A stretch of 64,000 nt of DNA, from positions 2,232,001-2,296,000 of the forward strand of contig OY760498.1 of the NCBI GenBank assembly GCA_963663675.1. The letters run 5' to 3'. Numbering within the stretch: the first letter of the stretch is position 1; each line of letters opens with the position of its first letter. Below, piece after piece: positions 18,469 through 29,800 of this stretch. Below the pieces are notes generated by a model. The model saw only the letters and a list, made by a program, of their open reading frames with translations, made no database searches and was not told the origin of the DNA. Made by a program: the position numbers and the translations under genes. The DNA is from CAINVV01 sp963663675. GTDB lineage: Bacteria; Bacteroidota; Bacteroidia; Bacteroidales; Prolixibacteraceae.

Positions 18469-21400
18469 CTATTCAGTAGATATTCTTTTTAATTGTTGCT
18501 TCGGATATTCCTCATCCGGCTTTATTGAACTTGCCATTTGGTAATAGAATCTGGCAACAGCAAAATTTTTCTGAGCCATGGCGTCATCCGCTTTCTTGAT
18601 AGCATCGAAAAACTGAGCATCTGTTCCTGACACCCCGGATGTTGCGATTACTTTTTCAACAACTTTCAGTTGTTCCAGTGGATAATTTTCCCAAGGCAAA
18701 ATCTCATTTGCCTTCTGGTAGTAAAACCGTGCAGAACTGTACTTCTTTGCCTGCAAATCGTCGTTCGCGCGCTGTACATATGAGGCATATTCCCGCATCT
18801 TATCCGCAGTTATATTGCTGTCAATCATCTTTTTGCAAACATCAATTCTTTCAAGTGCGTATTTATCGGCAGCTTTAAATTTCAACGCCTCCTGGTAATA
18901 GAATATTGCAGCTGTCCAAAGGGATTTCTTATAATTTGCATCCCCTGTTTCAATATTTTTCAGATAATTTCCCTCTCCCTGCAACTTAACCTGCTCTTCC
19001 ACCTTCTTTTGAGCCAAAAGTCTTTCTGCCTCAAGCCTGGCCATTATTGAATCAATTTCAATAATGCGGTCTTTTGGATATTTCTCAATATCATTGATTC
19101 TAATGGCTTCCTGGTATTGTTTTTTAGCATCCGGATAAACCTTGGTATTGAACAACTGATCCGCTCTGGAAATGTAGTCGTTGTATTTCTTTTGCTTCTC
19201 TGCCAACAATCTTTGTTCAGCTTCTTTGCGTTGATTTTCTGCAATTAACAGTTTCAATAATTTTTCTGTCTCAGCCAGTTTGGAAGTTGCAACCGGATCA
19301 CCAGTCTTAATTTTCAGGGCTCCTTTAAAATTATCAATAGCCTCCTGGTATTTCACAGCTGTTACATTTGCGTCACCGGCAGCGATAAGCCGTTTGTACT
19401 CCTCCTCAAGTTTTGCCTTGTCGGCCAGTTGTTTTGCCAAAAGCTGCTCGGCATTGGCCAGTTTATCCGTGGCAACCTTATCGCCCGATTTGATAACAAG
19501 CGCTCCCTTGAAATTGTCGATAGCCTCAGGATACTTCTGTCCTGTTACATTCTGATCACCCGCAGCGATCAGGCGATTGTATTCTGCCTCCTGCTTTGCC
19601 CTGTCGGCCAGGAATTTAGCCTGCAGCTTTTCTGCATCAGCCAGTTTTGAGGTGGCAATCTTGTCTCCGGATTTGATAGCCAGGGCCCCTTTGAAATTAT
19701 CAATCGCTTCAGGATACTTCTGACCGGCAACATTCTGGTCTCCACTGGAAATCAGACGGTTGTACTCCGCCTCCTGCTTAGCCTGGTCGGCCAGACTGGC
19801 GGCTAAAAGCTGCTCGGCATTGGCCAGTTTATCCGTAGCAACCTTATCGCCCGATTTGATAACAAGCGCTCCCTTGAAATTGTCAATGGCCTCAGGATAC
19901 TTCTGCCCAGTTACATTCTGATCGCCTACAGCAATCAGGCGATTGTATTCTGCCTCCTGCTTTGCCCTGTCGGCCAGGAATTTAGCCTGCAGCTTTTCTG
20001 CATCCGCCAGTTTTGAGGTGGCAATCTTGTCTCCGGCTTTGATAGCCAGGGCCCCTTTGAAATTATCAATCGCTTCAGGATACTTCTGACCGGCAACATT
20101 CTGGTCTCCACTGGAAATCAGACGGTTGTACTCCGTCTCCTGCTTTGCCTTGTCGGCCAGACTGGCGGCCAAAAGCTGCTCGGCATTGGCCAGTTTATCT
20201 GTGGCAACCTTATCACCCGTTTTGATAACAAGCGCTCCCTTGAAATTGTCAATGGCCTCAGGATACTTCTTCCCTGTTACATTCTGATCGCCCGCAGCGA
20301 CCAGACGATTGTATTCTGCCTCCTGTTTTGCCCTGTCGGCGAGGAATTTAGCCTGCAGTTTTTCTGCATCTGCCAGTTTTGAGGTGGCAATCTTGTCGCC
20401 GGATTTGATGGCCAGGGCACTTCTGAAATTATCAATCGCTTCAGGATATTTCTGACCGGCAACATTCTGGTCTCCAGTGGAAATCAGACGGTTGTACTCC
20501 GCCTCCTGCTTAGCCAGGTCGGCCAGACTGGCGGCTAAAAGCTGCTCGGCATTGGCCAGTTTATCCGTAGCAACCTTATCGCCCGATTTGATAACAAGCG
20601 CTCCCTTGAAATTGTCAATGGCCTCAGGATACTTCTGCCCAGTTACATTCTGATCGCCTACAGCAATCAGGCGATTGTATTCTGCCTCCTGCTTTGCCCT
20701 GTCGGCCAGGAATTTAGCCTGCAGCTTTTCTGCATCCGCCAGTTTTGAGGTGGCAATCTTGTCTCCGGATTTGATGGACAGGGCACCTCTGAAATTATCA
20801 ATCGCTTCAGGATACTTCTGACCGGCAACATTCTGGTCTCCACTGGAAATCAGACGGTTGTACTCCGCCTCCTGCTTAGCCTGGTCGGCCAGACTGGCGG
20901 CTAAAAGCTGCTCGGCATTGGCCAGTTTATCCGTAGCAACCTTATCGCCCGATTTGATAACAAGCGCTCCCTTGAAATTGTCAATGGCCTCAGGATACTT
21001 CTGCCCAGTTACATTCTGATCGCCTACAGCAATCAGGCGATTGTATTCTGCCTCCTGCTTTGCCCTGTCGGCCAGGAATTTAGCCTGCAGTTTTTCTGCA
21101 TCTGCCAGTTTTGAGGTGGCAATCTTGTCTCCGGCTTTGATAGCCAGGGCCCCTTTGAAATTATCAATCGCTTCAGGATACTTCTGACCGGCAACATTCT
21201 GGTCTCCACTGGAAATCAGACGGTTGTACTCCGCCTCCTGCTTAGCCTTGTCGGCCAGACTGGCGGCTAAAAGCTGCTCTGCATTGGCCAGCTTATCCGT
21301 GGCAACCTTATCACCCGATTTGATAACAAGCGCTCCCTTGAAATTGTCAATGGCCTCAGGATACTTCTGTCCTGTTACATTCTGATCGCCCGCAGCGACC

Positions 21401-23220
21401 AGACGATTGTATTCTGCCTCCTGCTTTGCCCTGTCGGCCAGGAATTTAGCCTGCAGCTTTTCTGCATCTGCCAGTTTTGAGGTGGCAATCTTGTCTCCGG
21501 ACTTGATGGCCAGGGCACCTCTGAAATTATCAATCGCTTCAGGATATTTCTGACCGGCAACATTCTGGTCTCCACTGGAAATCAGACGGTTGTACTCCGC
21601 CTCCTGCTTTGCCTTGTCGGCCAGACTGGCGGCTAAAAGCTGCTCTGCATTGGCCAGCTTATCCGTGGCAACCTTATCACCCGATTTGATAACAAGCGCT
21701 CCCTTGAAATTGTCGATGGCCTCAGGAAACTTCTGTCCTGTTACATTCTGATCGCCCGCAGCGACCAGACGATTGTATTCTGCCTCCTGCTTTGCCCTGT
21801 CGGCCAGGAATTTAGCCTGCAGCTTTTCTGCATCTGCCAGTTTTGAGGTGGCAATCTTGTCTCCTGATTTGATGGCCAGGGCACCTCTGAAATTATCAAT
21901 CGCTTCAGGATATTTCTGACCGGCAACATTCTGGTCTCCACTGGAAATCAGACGGTTGTACTCCGCCTCCTGCTTTGCCTTGTCGGCCAGACTGGCGGCT
22001 AAAAGCTGCTCGGCATTGGCCAGCTTATCCGTGGCAACCTTATCGCCTGATTTGATAACAAGCGCTCCCTTGAAATTGTCGATGGCCTCAGGATACTTCT
22101 GCCCTGTTACATTCTGATCGCCCGCAGCGACCAGACGATTGTATTCTGCCTCCTGTTTTGCCCTGTCGGCCAGGAATTTAGCCTGCAGCTTTTCTGCATC
22201 TGCCAGTTTTGAGGTGGCAATCTTGTCTCCGGCTTTGATGGCCAGTGCACCTCTGAAATTATCAATCGCTTCAGGATACTTCTGACCGGCAACATTCTGG
22301 TCTCCACTGGAAATCAGACGGTTGTACTCCGCCTCCTGCTTAGCCTTGTCGGCCAGACTGGCGGCCAAAAGCTGCTCGGCATTGGCCAGTTTATCTGTGG
22401 CAACCTTATCACCCGATTTGATAACAAGCGCTCCCTTGAAATTGTCGATGGCCTCAGGATACTTCTGTCCTGTTACATTCTGATCGCCCGCAGCGATCAG
22501 GCGATTGTATTCTGCCTCTATCCTTGCCTCCTGATCCATACCCAGAAGGTCAGATGTCAACTCCTTTAATTTGGATTTTAGGAATTGGTCGTTTTTTCGA
22601 AACTGCAATGCTTCCTGATAACACCGGATGGCGTCTCCAATCTGATTCTTTTTTTCAAATTCGATTGCATCAGCCAGTTTTTTATTAAACAGCTCATCTT
22701 CATGAGTTTTCAGGTAGTTATCAATCTCTCTTTTTATGTCCTTGTCATTAATGTATACATCCGAATCAAAATTATCTAGTTTTCCATTCGGAGAATAACA
22801 TATTTTGCCAATTGTCTTTCCCTCAAAACTCATGGTTGCATCGGCAATTTTCCTATAAATAGTTACGACTACAGGTAAAGGGGGAAATATGCTGTCTTTC
22901 TTCCATACCGCCTCGGGAACCATTGTGGATATCTCAATTTCTTTGGGATAATGAGAATCTTTGGCTACACTTAATTTATACTCAGTAAAATATGTAAGGT
23001 CAAAATCAAACTTACCGCTTGCAGTAAGCGTGACATTATAATCTGTGGTTTTGTTGGTTAGATTGACCAGTGAGACAATGGTTCCGGCAGGATCGCCTTT
23101 ATCCACCCTCACCTGACCCGAAATATGAAAAAAAGCGGAATTTTTTTGTCCGACAGTACCAAATGTGAAAAGTAACAATAACTGGAGCAGAAAAATTTGT
23201 CGGATGGCTTTTAAAATCAT
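18469..23220 (-). CDS. Giant exported TPR-like tandem-repeat protein
   Basis: The 1583-residue protein begins with a signal peptide (residues 1-25, ending GTVGQ) and a beta-rich domain (about 30-105) resembling carboxypeptidase-regulatory or Ig-like folds. A short TPR-like section with YQEALQFRKNDQ follows. Residues 238-1274 are 17 copies of a 61-residue unit that starts YNRL and contains GDQNV, KYPEAIDNF and ALVIKSGDK or ALAIKSGDK, then a charged Ala/Lys/Glu/Gln helix. Two unit types alternate. A degenerate 18th copy (to residue 1335) and more divergent TPR-like motifs (YYQEALKFK, YYQKANEI, YYQMASSI) finish the protein. The repeats look like a TPR hairpin plus an extra helix, which would form a long solenoid in the periplasm or at the surface. 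The function is unknown. Confidence 0.85.
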   Translation of the reverse strand: MILKAIRQIFLLQLLLLFTFGTVGQKNSAFFHISGQVRVDKGDPAGTIVSLVNLTNKTTDYNVTLTASGKFDFDLTYFTEYKLSVAKDSHYPKEIEISTMVPEAVWKKDSIFPPLPVVVTIYRKIADATMSFEGKTIGKICYSPNGKLDNFDSDVYINDKDIKREIDNYLKTHEDELFNKKLADAIEFEKKNQIGDAIRCYQEALQFRKNDQFLKSKLKELTSDLLGMDQEARIEAEYNRLIAAGDQNVTGQKYPEAIDNFKGALVIKSGDKVATDKLANAEQLLAASLADKAKQEAEYNRLISSGDQNVAGQKYPEAIDNFRGALAIKAGDKIATSKLADAEKLQAKFLADRAKQEAEYNRLVAAGDQNVTGQKYPEAIDNFKGALVIKSGDKVATDKLANAEQLLAASLADKAKQEAEYNRLISSGDQNVAGQKYPEAIDNFRGALAIKSGDKIATSKLADAEKLQAKFLADRAKQEAEYNRLVAAGDQNVTGQKFPEAIDNFKGALVIKSGDKVATDKLANAEQLLAASLADKAKQEAEYNRLISSGDQNVAGQKYPEAIDNFRGALAIKSGDKIATSKLADAEKLQAKFLADRAKQEAEYNRLVAAGDQNVTGQKYPEAIDNFKGALVIKSGDKVATDKLANAEQLLAASLADKAKQEAEYNRLISSGDQNVAGQKYPEAIDNFKGALAIKAGDKIATSKLADAEKLQAKFLADRAKQEAEYNRLIAVGDQNVTGQKYPEAIDNFKGALVIKSGDKVATDKLANAEQLLAASLADQAKQEAEYNRLISSGDQNVAGQKYPEAIDNFRGALSIKSGDKIATSKLADAEKLQAKFLADRAKQEAEYNRLIAVGDQNVTGQKYPEAIDNFKGALVIKSGDKVATDKLANAEQLLAASLADLAKQEAEYNRLISTGDQNVAGQKYPEAIDNFRSALAIKSGDKIATSKLADAEKLQAKFLADRAKQEAEYNRLVAAGDQNVTGKKYPEAIDNFKGALVIKTGDKVATDKLANAEQLLAASLADKAKQETEYNRLISSGDQNVAGQKYPEAIDNFKGALAIKAGDKIATSKLADAEKLQAKFLADRAKQEAEYNRLIAVGDQNVTGQKYPEAIDNFKGALVIKSGDKVATDKLANAEQLLAASLADQAKQEAEYNRLISSGDQNVAGQKYPEAIDNFKGALAIKSGDKIATSKLADAEKLQAKFLADRAKQEAEYNRLIAAGDQNVTGQKYPEAIDNFKGALVIKSGDKVATDKLANAEQLLAKQLADKAKLEEEYKRLIAAGDANVTAVKYQEAIDNFKGALKIKTGDPVATSKLAETEKLLKLLIAENQRKEAEQRLLAEKQKKYNDYISRADQLFNTKVYPDAKKQYQEAIRINDIEKYPKDRIIEIDSIMARLEAERLLAQKKVEEQVKLQGEGNYLKNIETGDANYKKSLWTAAIFYYQEALKFKAADKYALERIDVCKKMIDSNITADKMREYASYVQRANDDLQAKKYSSARFYYQKANEILPWENYPLEQLKVVEKVIATSGVSGTDAQFFDAIKKADDAMAQKNFAVARFYYQMASSIKPDEEYPKQQLKRISTE
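19399..22509 (-). repeat. Coding tandem array: 17 x 183 bp arranged as an alternating 366-bp super-repeat
   Basis: Each 183-bp unit encodes 61 residues. Unit type A reads GDQNVTG...ALVIKSGDKVATDKLANAEQLLAASLAD; type B reads SSGDQNVAG...ALAIKSGDKIATSKLADAEKLQAKFLAD (both shortened). The order is A-B repeated eight times, then a final A, so the higher-order period is 366 bp. Copies differ at only a few positions, including synonymous ones. A diverged 18th copy lies at 19216-19398. Confidence 0.93.
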
Positions 23221-23432
23221 GCTTTGAAGATTAATTAGGCAGTATTATCTATCATACGCAATATTACAAAATTGATTCAATTTTACCCTCAAATAATTTG
23301 CTTTAAATGGATTTAAACAACAACTATGGAATGATGTTTATGTTTAATGACCATACCCTCTGCAGACCTGTTAGCTCATGCTATCAATTCATACAGAAAA
23401 AAACTCACAACTGTAAATAATTTTTCTGTATA

Positions 23433-25169
23433 TTATTTGGAATCAGATAATTTGGAGTTGAATATGCCATAACTAAAATAGAGAAGCAAGCCGATAACCA
23501 ACCAGACGCCAAACCTTGTCCAGTTAGTTATTCCCAATTCACTCATCAGGTAAAAATTTGTCAGGAGTCCCAGTACAGGTATGAATGACCAGGATTTCAC
23601 AATAGCTAGTATAGTGACAGTTGTGGCAGTTACAGCAAACAGCAGATAGGGTAAGGAATGCACTGAAAATTTCGTAATAAAACCTAAAATGACTGTAAAA
23701 CCCGAACCAGTGATTGAAACGATCCAAACAACAACAATTAAAAATGGAGGTAGAAGATACCTGCTGTTAAGGTAAGGTACAACAAAGCCATTTTCATTCC
23801 TGGCCTTATTACCTTTGGGATTCAGTATGAGTATACCCCCGGAAACCAGAATGAACGCAAATAATGTTCCAATACTTGTCAGATCTGTCACTTCGGTAAG
23901 ATTCATAAACAAGGAAGGCAAGGCAACAATTATCCCGGTTACAATGGTTGAAAATCCCGGAGTGCGGTATTTGGGATGCAATTTCGCGAAAACTGGCGGC
24001 AGCAGCCCGTCCCTGCTCATACTCATCCAGATACGGGGCTGACCAAGCTGAAATACAAGTAACACACTTGCCATGGCAACAACGGCACTAACAGCAATAA
24101 TTCCGGAAAGCTTTGCGAGATGCAATTTGGCAAATACAAATGCCAAAGGATCAGCAACGCCCAGCTGCCCGGAGGGAACCATCCCGGTTAACACCAGGCT
24201 AACAAGCACATACAGGATAGTAGTGATCAGAAGTGCATAAAACATAGAGCGAGGAAGATCCTTCTTAGGATTTTTGCATTCCTCTGCAGTAGTCGAAATT
24301 GCATCAAATCCAATATAGGCGAAAAAGACGCCTGAAATTCCTTTTAGTACCCCTGGTATCCCATTCGGCGCAAAAGGTGTCCAATTATCCGTATCAACAT
24401 AAAATGCTCCGGCGATTATAACAAGGATCAAAACTCCGATTTTAAGTAAAACCATCATGTTATTGGCCCTTTTGGATTCCCTGATACCAATGTAGCACAG
24501 CCAGGTAACAGCGACAACAATCATAAATGCGGGTATATCGGCAATTATGCGGAAATTGAACAACTGCGGGGCAGAAGTCCAGGCATTGTATGCTTCATTT
24601 AAAACAGGATTTAAATCAGAAGTTGAAACACCGTTCTGAATCAATTGGGACGCTTCATTGTAACCTCTGAAGGCAGTCAGGTAATCTGTTGTGAAAAATG
24701 CGGGTATATGTATACCCAATCCACCAAGGAAACCGGTAAAATAGCCCGACCACGAAATTGCCACTGCAATATTTCCGATTGCGTATTCCATTATCAGGTC
24801 CCAGCCGATGATCCAGGCTACCAGCTCACCAAAACTGGCATATGCATAGGTGTAAGCACTACCGCTGATAGGTATTGCAGAAGCAAATTCAGCGTAGCAC
24901 ATAGCGGAAAGCCCGCATGCAACAGCTGTAAATACAAAGAGTAATGAAACCGCTGGACCGCCGCTCGCTGCGGCATTTCCAATCGTGCTGAAAATACCCG
25001 CCCCAACTATTGCTGCAACACCTAACGCTGTGAGGTCAACCACACCAAGAGTTCTTCTCATCCCTGTGCCATGAATGGCATGATCTGAAGAATCATGCAT
25101 AATCAGCGAAATGGACTTTTTTCTGAACAGGTTGCCGGTTTTCACTCTAAAAAATTTTATTGAACGCAC
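23433..25169 (-). CDS. APC-superfamily amino acid permease (cationic amino acid transporter type)
   Basis: The 578-residue inner-membrane transporter has 12-14 hydrophobic segments. The N-terminus contains NLFRKKSIS and then LGVVDLTALGVAAIVGAGIF, the APC family's substrate-binding unwound helix 1 (GAGIF). The segment GVFFAYIGFDAISTTAEECKNPKKDLPRS is the conserved helix 6 region of CAT-type permeases. The substrate cannot be read from the sequence. An internal ATG at residue 24 is a possible alternative start. It is flanked by gaps of 212 and 245 bases and appears to be a single-gene unit. Confidence 0.9.
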   Translation of the reverse strand: MRSIKFFRVKTGNLFRKKSISLIMHDSSDHAIHGTGMRRTLGVVDLTALGVAAIVGAGIFSTIGNAAASGGPAVSLLFVFTAVACGLSAMCYAEFASAIPISGSAYTYAYASFGELVAWIIGWDLIMEYAIGNIAVAISWSGYFTGFLGGLGIHIPAFFTTDYLTAFRGYNEASQLIQNGVSTSDLNPVLNEAYNAWTSAPQLFNFRIIADIPAFMIVVAVTWLCYIGIRESKRANNMMVLLKIGVLILVIIAGAFYVDTDNWTPFAPNGIPGVLKGISGVFFAYIGFDAISTTAEECKNPKKDLPRSMFYALLITTILYVLVSLVLTGMVPSGQLGVADPLAFVFAKLHLAKLSGIIAVSAVVAMASVLLVFQLGQPRIWMSMSRDGLLPPVFAKLHPKYRTPGFSTIVTGIIVALPSLFMNLTEVTDLTSIGTLFAFILVSGGILILNPKGNKARNENGFVVPYLNSRYLLPPFLIVVVWIVSITGSGFTVILGFITKFSVHSLPYLLFAVTATTVTILAIVKSWSFIPVLGLLTNFYLMSELGITNWTRFGVWLVIGLLLYFSYGIFNSKLSDSK

Positions 25170-25414
25170 GTAAATTTCCAGTTAACATTTAGGCCCCAGG
25201 TGAGCTTTTGCGCACAAGGTCTCCATGCGAAAATCAGCATAAGGATCTGTTCGACATATGGAATCAGATCAAATCAATCCAGTACATAATTTTATTTCCT
25301 GAATATCAAATAGTTGAAAATAATTTTCCATGGAGAACGCTGGTCCTTGTACCAAGTATGAATTGCCTCCAAGATAAACAGGATAAATGTGTTGCCAAAT
25401 ACCGGGCTAAAAAA
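25170..25414. other. Intergenic region with one clear hairpin
   Basis: These 245 bases separate the permease from the TolC-like gene, both on the minus strand. Around 25215-25243 a 9-bp stem with one bulge can form: on the minus strand TTTTCGCAT pairs with GTGCG-C-AAAA. I recognise no riboswitch class and no good promoter here. Confidence 0.3.
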
Positions 25415-26737
25415 TTAATCGTTCTTTTTTGATTCTATCAGTCTACCGCCTAACCTAAGCAATTCTATCTCCGATTGTTTGGCCTGAAACTGTGCCGCAA
25501 TGAGACTATTTTCTGCTTCCAGTTCAGACAGCTGGATGTCCCGGAGTTCATAATCGCTCATCTCTCCCACCCTGAATCTTTCGAAAGAAATTTTTGAGGT
25601 GTGTCTTGCTACTTCCAGGTTAGCGGTTTCAAGTGTAACAAGTTTTAAATTGCTCCGATATTGAACATAAGTTTCCCAAAGCAAGGCTTCAGTGTTTTTT
25701 AATATCTGTTCATATTCAAGCTTTTTGGATTCGGTCTCAATCCTTGCATTGGCAGTTGTTCTTTTCTTGTTAAATCCATCGAAAACCGGCATTGACAATG
25801 TCAGTCCTACAACAGGTCCGCTGTTTACAATTTTGGCAGATGATCCAAAGTTGTAGGTCGACTGAGACCAGTTATAGTCACTAAAAAAATTGATTACAGG
25901 ATATTTCGGGGCGTGGGTCAGTCTGTAATCCAGCAGAGAAATGTCTACTGATTGTTTTGCCATACTTATCTGACTGTTTACATTTCCCAGGACTTCCTTT
26001 AATGAATTATAATCCAATAAATTATTAAACTGTATTGAAGAGGTGACATCAAAATCATATCCTGTTTCAAACACCAAAAGAGTACTCAATTTTGATTTTG
26101 CGCTGGCGAGGGCGACATTCTGGCGTAAAAATGAAGCGCTGTCAGCATTCAGGTCGGTTGATGATTTTAGAAAAGCAAGTTCTGATGTCGTACCAACCTG
26201 CAGTTTTTTCCTGGTCAGTTCATAACGGCTATTGGAAAAATCAATGGCATTCTGCATGACCTGGATGCTGTTCTTTAATTGCACGACAGCAAAATAGGAT
26301 GTAATGATGTCGGCAATGGTATTTTCAATTGTCGCGCGCATGGCGGTGTTTTGAAGCGCCTGCATAGAACCAAGTTTGTCTTTTCTTAGAAACATCTCCA
26401 GCCCGTTGAACAATGTCCAGTCGAGCGTTGCAGCCATATTCATCGTTCCTGTTTGCTCATTGTCAATTCTGGTGGTCACACCGGAATTGTCTTCAGTATT
26501 TACAGAGGAAATATTTTCTTTAATACCCCCGTTTATATTAATACTGGGCAGGAAACCGGCGTTACCAGCTGTATTATTATTGACTGCAATTTTAGTGTCA
26601 TTTCTTGCTATCTGTATTGAAAAATTATTTTTGAGTCCAATTGCTACGGCATCTTCAATACTAAGTTTTACAGGCTGTCCTTGAGCCAGATAGCAAATAC
26701 TGAAAAGTAAAAATATCTGAATAGAAATTTTTTTCAT
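25415..26737 (-). CDS. TolC-family outer membrane efflux protein
   Basis: The 440-residue protein has a signal peptide (ending about residue 20, LAQG) and two long helical halves typical of outer membrane efflux proteins, with KLSIEDAVAIGLKNNFSIQIAR at the start and the second-half repeat beginning near VISLLDYRLTHAPKYP. It would form the trimeric outer membrane channel for the RND pump encoded upstream. The gene is third in the set MFP-RND-OMF, 116 bases after the RND gene. Confidence 0.88.
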   Translation of the reverse strand: MKKISIQIFLLFSICYLAQGQPVKLSIEDAVAIGLKNNFSIQIARNDTKIAVNNNTAGNAGFLPSININGGIKENISSVNTEDNSGVTTRIDNEQTGTMNMAATLDWTLFNGLEMFLRKDKLGSMQALQNTAMRATIENTIADIITSYFAVVQLKNSIQVMQNAIDFSNSRYELTRKKLQVGTTSELAFLKSSTDLNADSASFLRQNVALASAKSKLSTLLVFETGYDFDVTSSIQFNNLLDYNSLKEVLGNVNSQISMAKQSVDISLLDYRLTHAPKYPVINFFSDYNWSQSTYNFGSSAKIVNSGPVVGLTLSMPVFDGFNKKRTTANARIETESKKLEYEQILKNTEALLWETYVQYRSNLKLVTLETANLEVARHTSKISFERFRVGEMSDYELRDIQLSELEAENSLIAAQFQAKQSEIELLRLGGRLIESKKND

Positions 26738-26853
26738 TCGAATTTATTTTTCAAAGGTCGTTTGAAAATCAACCGGACAGCCTTTTTCAAAATGAATGAC
26801 CAGCCGTATTATCTTCAAATATTTGATTATTTTGATTTCCCAATAATATTTTG

Positions 26854-29800
26854 CTATTCTTCTATATCTCCTTCAAGATCCTCTTCTTCTTCCTCGAAGT
26901 TAATTTTACCTGATATCATAGTATAAAGCGCCGGCACAATATAGAGCGTCAGGACCAAAGAAAACATCAAGCCGCCGATAATGGCAATTCCCATCGGCAC
27001 ACGGCTTTGGGCTGCAGCTCCCAATGCGAGTGCAATAGGCAGTGCTCCAAGCATGGTAGCAAGACTGGTCATCAGAATAGGACGCAGACGCAGTGTAGCA
27101 GCTTCAAGCACAGCTTCCCCGATGGGAAGACCTGCGAGTTTTTTCTGATTGGCAAACTCAACAATTAAAATCCCGTTTTTGGTCACAATTCCAATTAAGA
27201 TGATGATTCCAATCTCACTGAAAATATTGAGAGTCTGGTTAAACATAATCAGGGAAATAAGTGCTCCCGCGATAGCCAGTGGTACAGTTAGCATCACGAT
27301 AAAAGGGTCGCGGTAACTTTCAAACTGTGCGGCAAGGACGAGAAAAATCAATATGAGGGCAAAAACAAAGGCATAAACCAGGCTGCTCGCGCTCTCATCC
27401 AAGTCCCTTGACGAACCGGCCAGCGAAGATGAAAAGCTTTCAGGCAAAACTTCATTGGCAATTTTCCTCATCTCTTCAATACCATCACCAAGTGTAAGTC
27501 CAACAGCCGGTTGTGCAGAAATTGTTGCGGATACATACCGGTTAAACCGGAAAATGGTTGGAGGATTACTTTGATTGGAAACTTTTACGACATTCTCCAG
27601 CTGGATAAGCTTTCCTGCGCTATTTCTGAGATAGATGGAGGAAAGATCAAGGGGATTGTCCCGGTTTGAACGTGAAGCCTCCCCGATTACCTGGTATAAC
27701 TTGTCCCGAAGAATGAAATATCCGTACCGCTGCTGACTGAAATACAACGAAAGATTTTCAGCAATATCACTGATTGTGACTCCCATAGTTTTTGCGCGAT
27801 CCCGGTCGATATCAATCCTTAATTCAGGTTTGTTGAATTTCAAATCTACGTCAACTACCTGGAATGCCTTATCATCCATGGCTTTCTCCATAAATTGGGG
27901 TAATTTAGCCCTAAGACTTTCAAAATCAGGCGCCAGGATAACAAATTGAACCGGCAATCCGCCTTTTCTTGATGTAGCAATAGTTTGCTCCTGTGTGGCA
28001 TAGGACCTAGCAAAATTATTTCTTCTCAAAATTCCATTGAGCCAATCTGTAATTTGCTGTTGTGACCGTTTCCTTTCACCAGGATCAACAAGTCCGATCC
28101 GTACAAATCCGGAATTGGTTCCACCCATTCCTGTCATAATCATCAGTGAATTTTTTTCCGGAATAGTATCCACCATTTCGGCCAGCTTATTCATGTACAG
28201 ACTCATTGACTCATAAGCAGTTCCTTCAGGTGCGGTAGCATTTATCCTGATTCGGCCTTTATCTTCCATCGGGGCTAATTCCTGCGGAATAATCCTTCCA
28301 ATCATAATAATAATTACAAGTGAAACAAACATGATCAGAACAGCTATCCAACGATGCTTAATAAAGGCTTTAAGTGAGTTATGATAACCAGTGGTCATCC
28401 ATTCAAAAAAGCGTTCCGTGCTGTGGTAAAATCCTGTCTCAGTGGATGTTTGTTTGAGCATCCGGGCACACATCATCGGGGTGAGCGTCAGCGAAACAAA
28501 AGCTGAAATCATAACTGATCCGGCCACTGTTACGGCAAATTCCCTGAAGAGCCGACCCGTAATGCCACTCAGAAACATGATTGGGAGAAAAACGGCTGCC
28601 AATGTTATGGTTGTGGAAATAATGGCGAACATGATCTCTTCTGATCCTTTGTGTCCTGCAACCATAGGTTTTTCGCCCTGCTCGATTTTTTTATATATAT
28701 TTTCCAGGACCACAATGGCATCATCCACCACGAGTCCCGTAGCCAATACTATTCCAAGCAGGGTAAGAAGGTTGATGGTAAACCCGGCCAAATACATGAT
28801 TCCAAAAGTAGCGATCAGGGAAATCGGAATGGCCAGGACCGGAATTAAAGTCGTGCGCCAGTGCCTGAGAAAAACAAATATCACCAGTACGACCAACGCA
28901 AAAGAGAAAAAAATCGTCTCTTCAACTTCCTTGATACCTTTCCGGATATTTGTCGTAGTATCCAATATGATATCCAGTTGCAGATCTTTCGGAACCTCAA
29001 GCTTTAATCTTTCAACTCTTTTATAAAACTCATCCGCAAGGGCAATATGGTTAGCTCCCGGTTGTGGCTGAATTCCCAGAGCGATCTGCTGAACGCCGCC
29101 GTTCCCTTTAAAACTGCTTTTGAGTGATTCGGCGGAAAGAACTGCCTTGCCGACATCTTTTAAACGGATCAATACACCATTCAGCTCCTTGATCAGCAGG
29201 TTGTTAAACTCATCCTCGGTGGTTAGCCTTCCCAGGGTTCTAATGGTCAGTTCTCTTTCGTACCCTTCAATCCTGCCGGAAGGTAACTCCACATTTTCAC
29301 GCAGGAGTGCAGATTTGATATCTGCAGGAGAAATCTGGAGAGCAGACATACGGGCGGGATCCAGTTCCAGGCGCATCGCGTATTTTTTCTCGCCGTAGAC
29401 CCGGATATCGCTGACACCCGGAATTGTTTGCAATCTTTCTTTAAAAACATTGATACCATAGTCTGTCAATTCAAGAAGGCTCCTGGTTTCACTCCTCACA
29501 GCCAATACGATAATAGCATCGGAGTCTGCGTCAGTTTTAACCACAACCGGAGGATCACAATCCTTCGGCAAACGGTTCATGGCACGTGAAACCCTGTCAC
29601 GAACATCGTTTGCGGCTGCTTCCATGTCTGCATCAATATTGAACTCTACGGTGATCCTGCTACTCCCGTCACTGCTGGAAGAAGTTAATGTGCGGATACC
29701 GGCGATACCATTGATAGACTCTTCAAGTGGTTGTGTAATCTGCGTGGCTATAACGTCCGCATTGGCTCCTGTATATCCTGTTGAAACAGTGACAATTGGA

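Noticed and set aside
19399..22509. Regular repeat array resembling a CRISPR or satellite
   Set aside because: The units are 183 bp, multiples of three, and lie in one intact frame with alternating conserved types; there are no short repeats with unique spacers and no cas genes.
25170..25414. Lysine or other amino-acid riboswitch near the permease
   Set aside because: The region lies downstream of the TolC-like gene and upstream of the permease, but no conserved aptamer core can be recognised; only a simple hairpin is present.
28442..29026. 194-codon frame opposite the RND pump
   Set aside because: It lies wholly inside the coding region of a clear AcrB-like protein and shows no family features.
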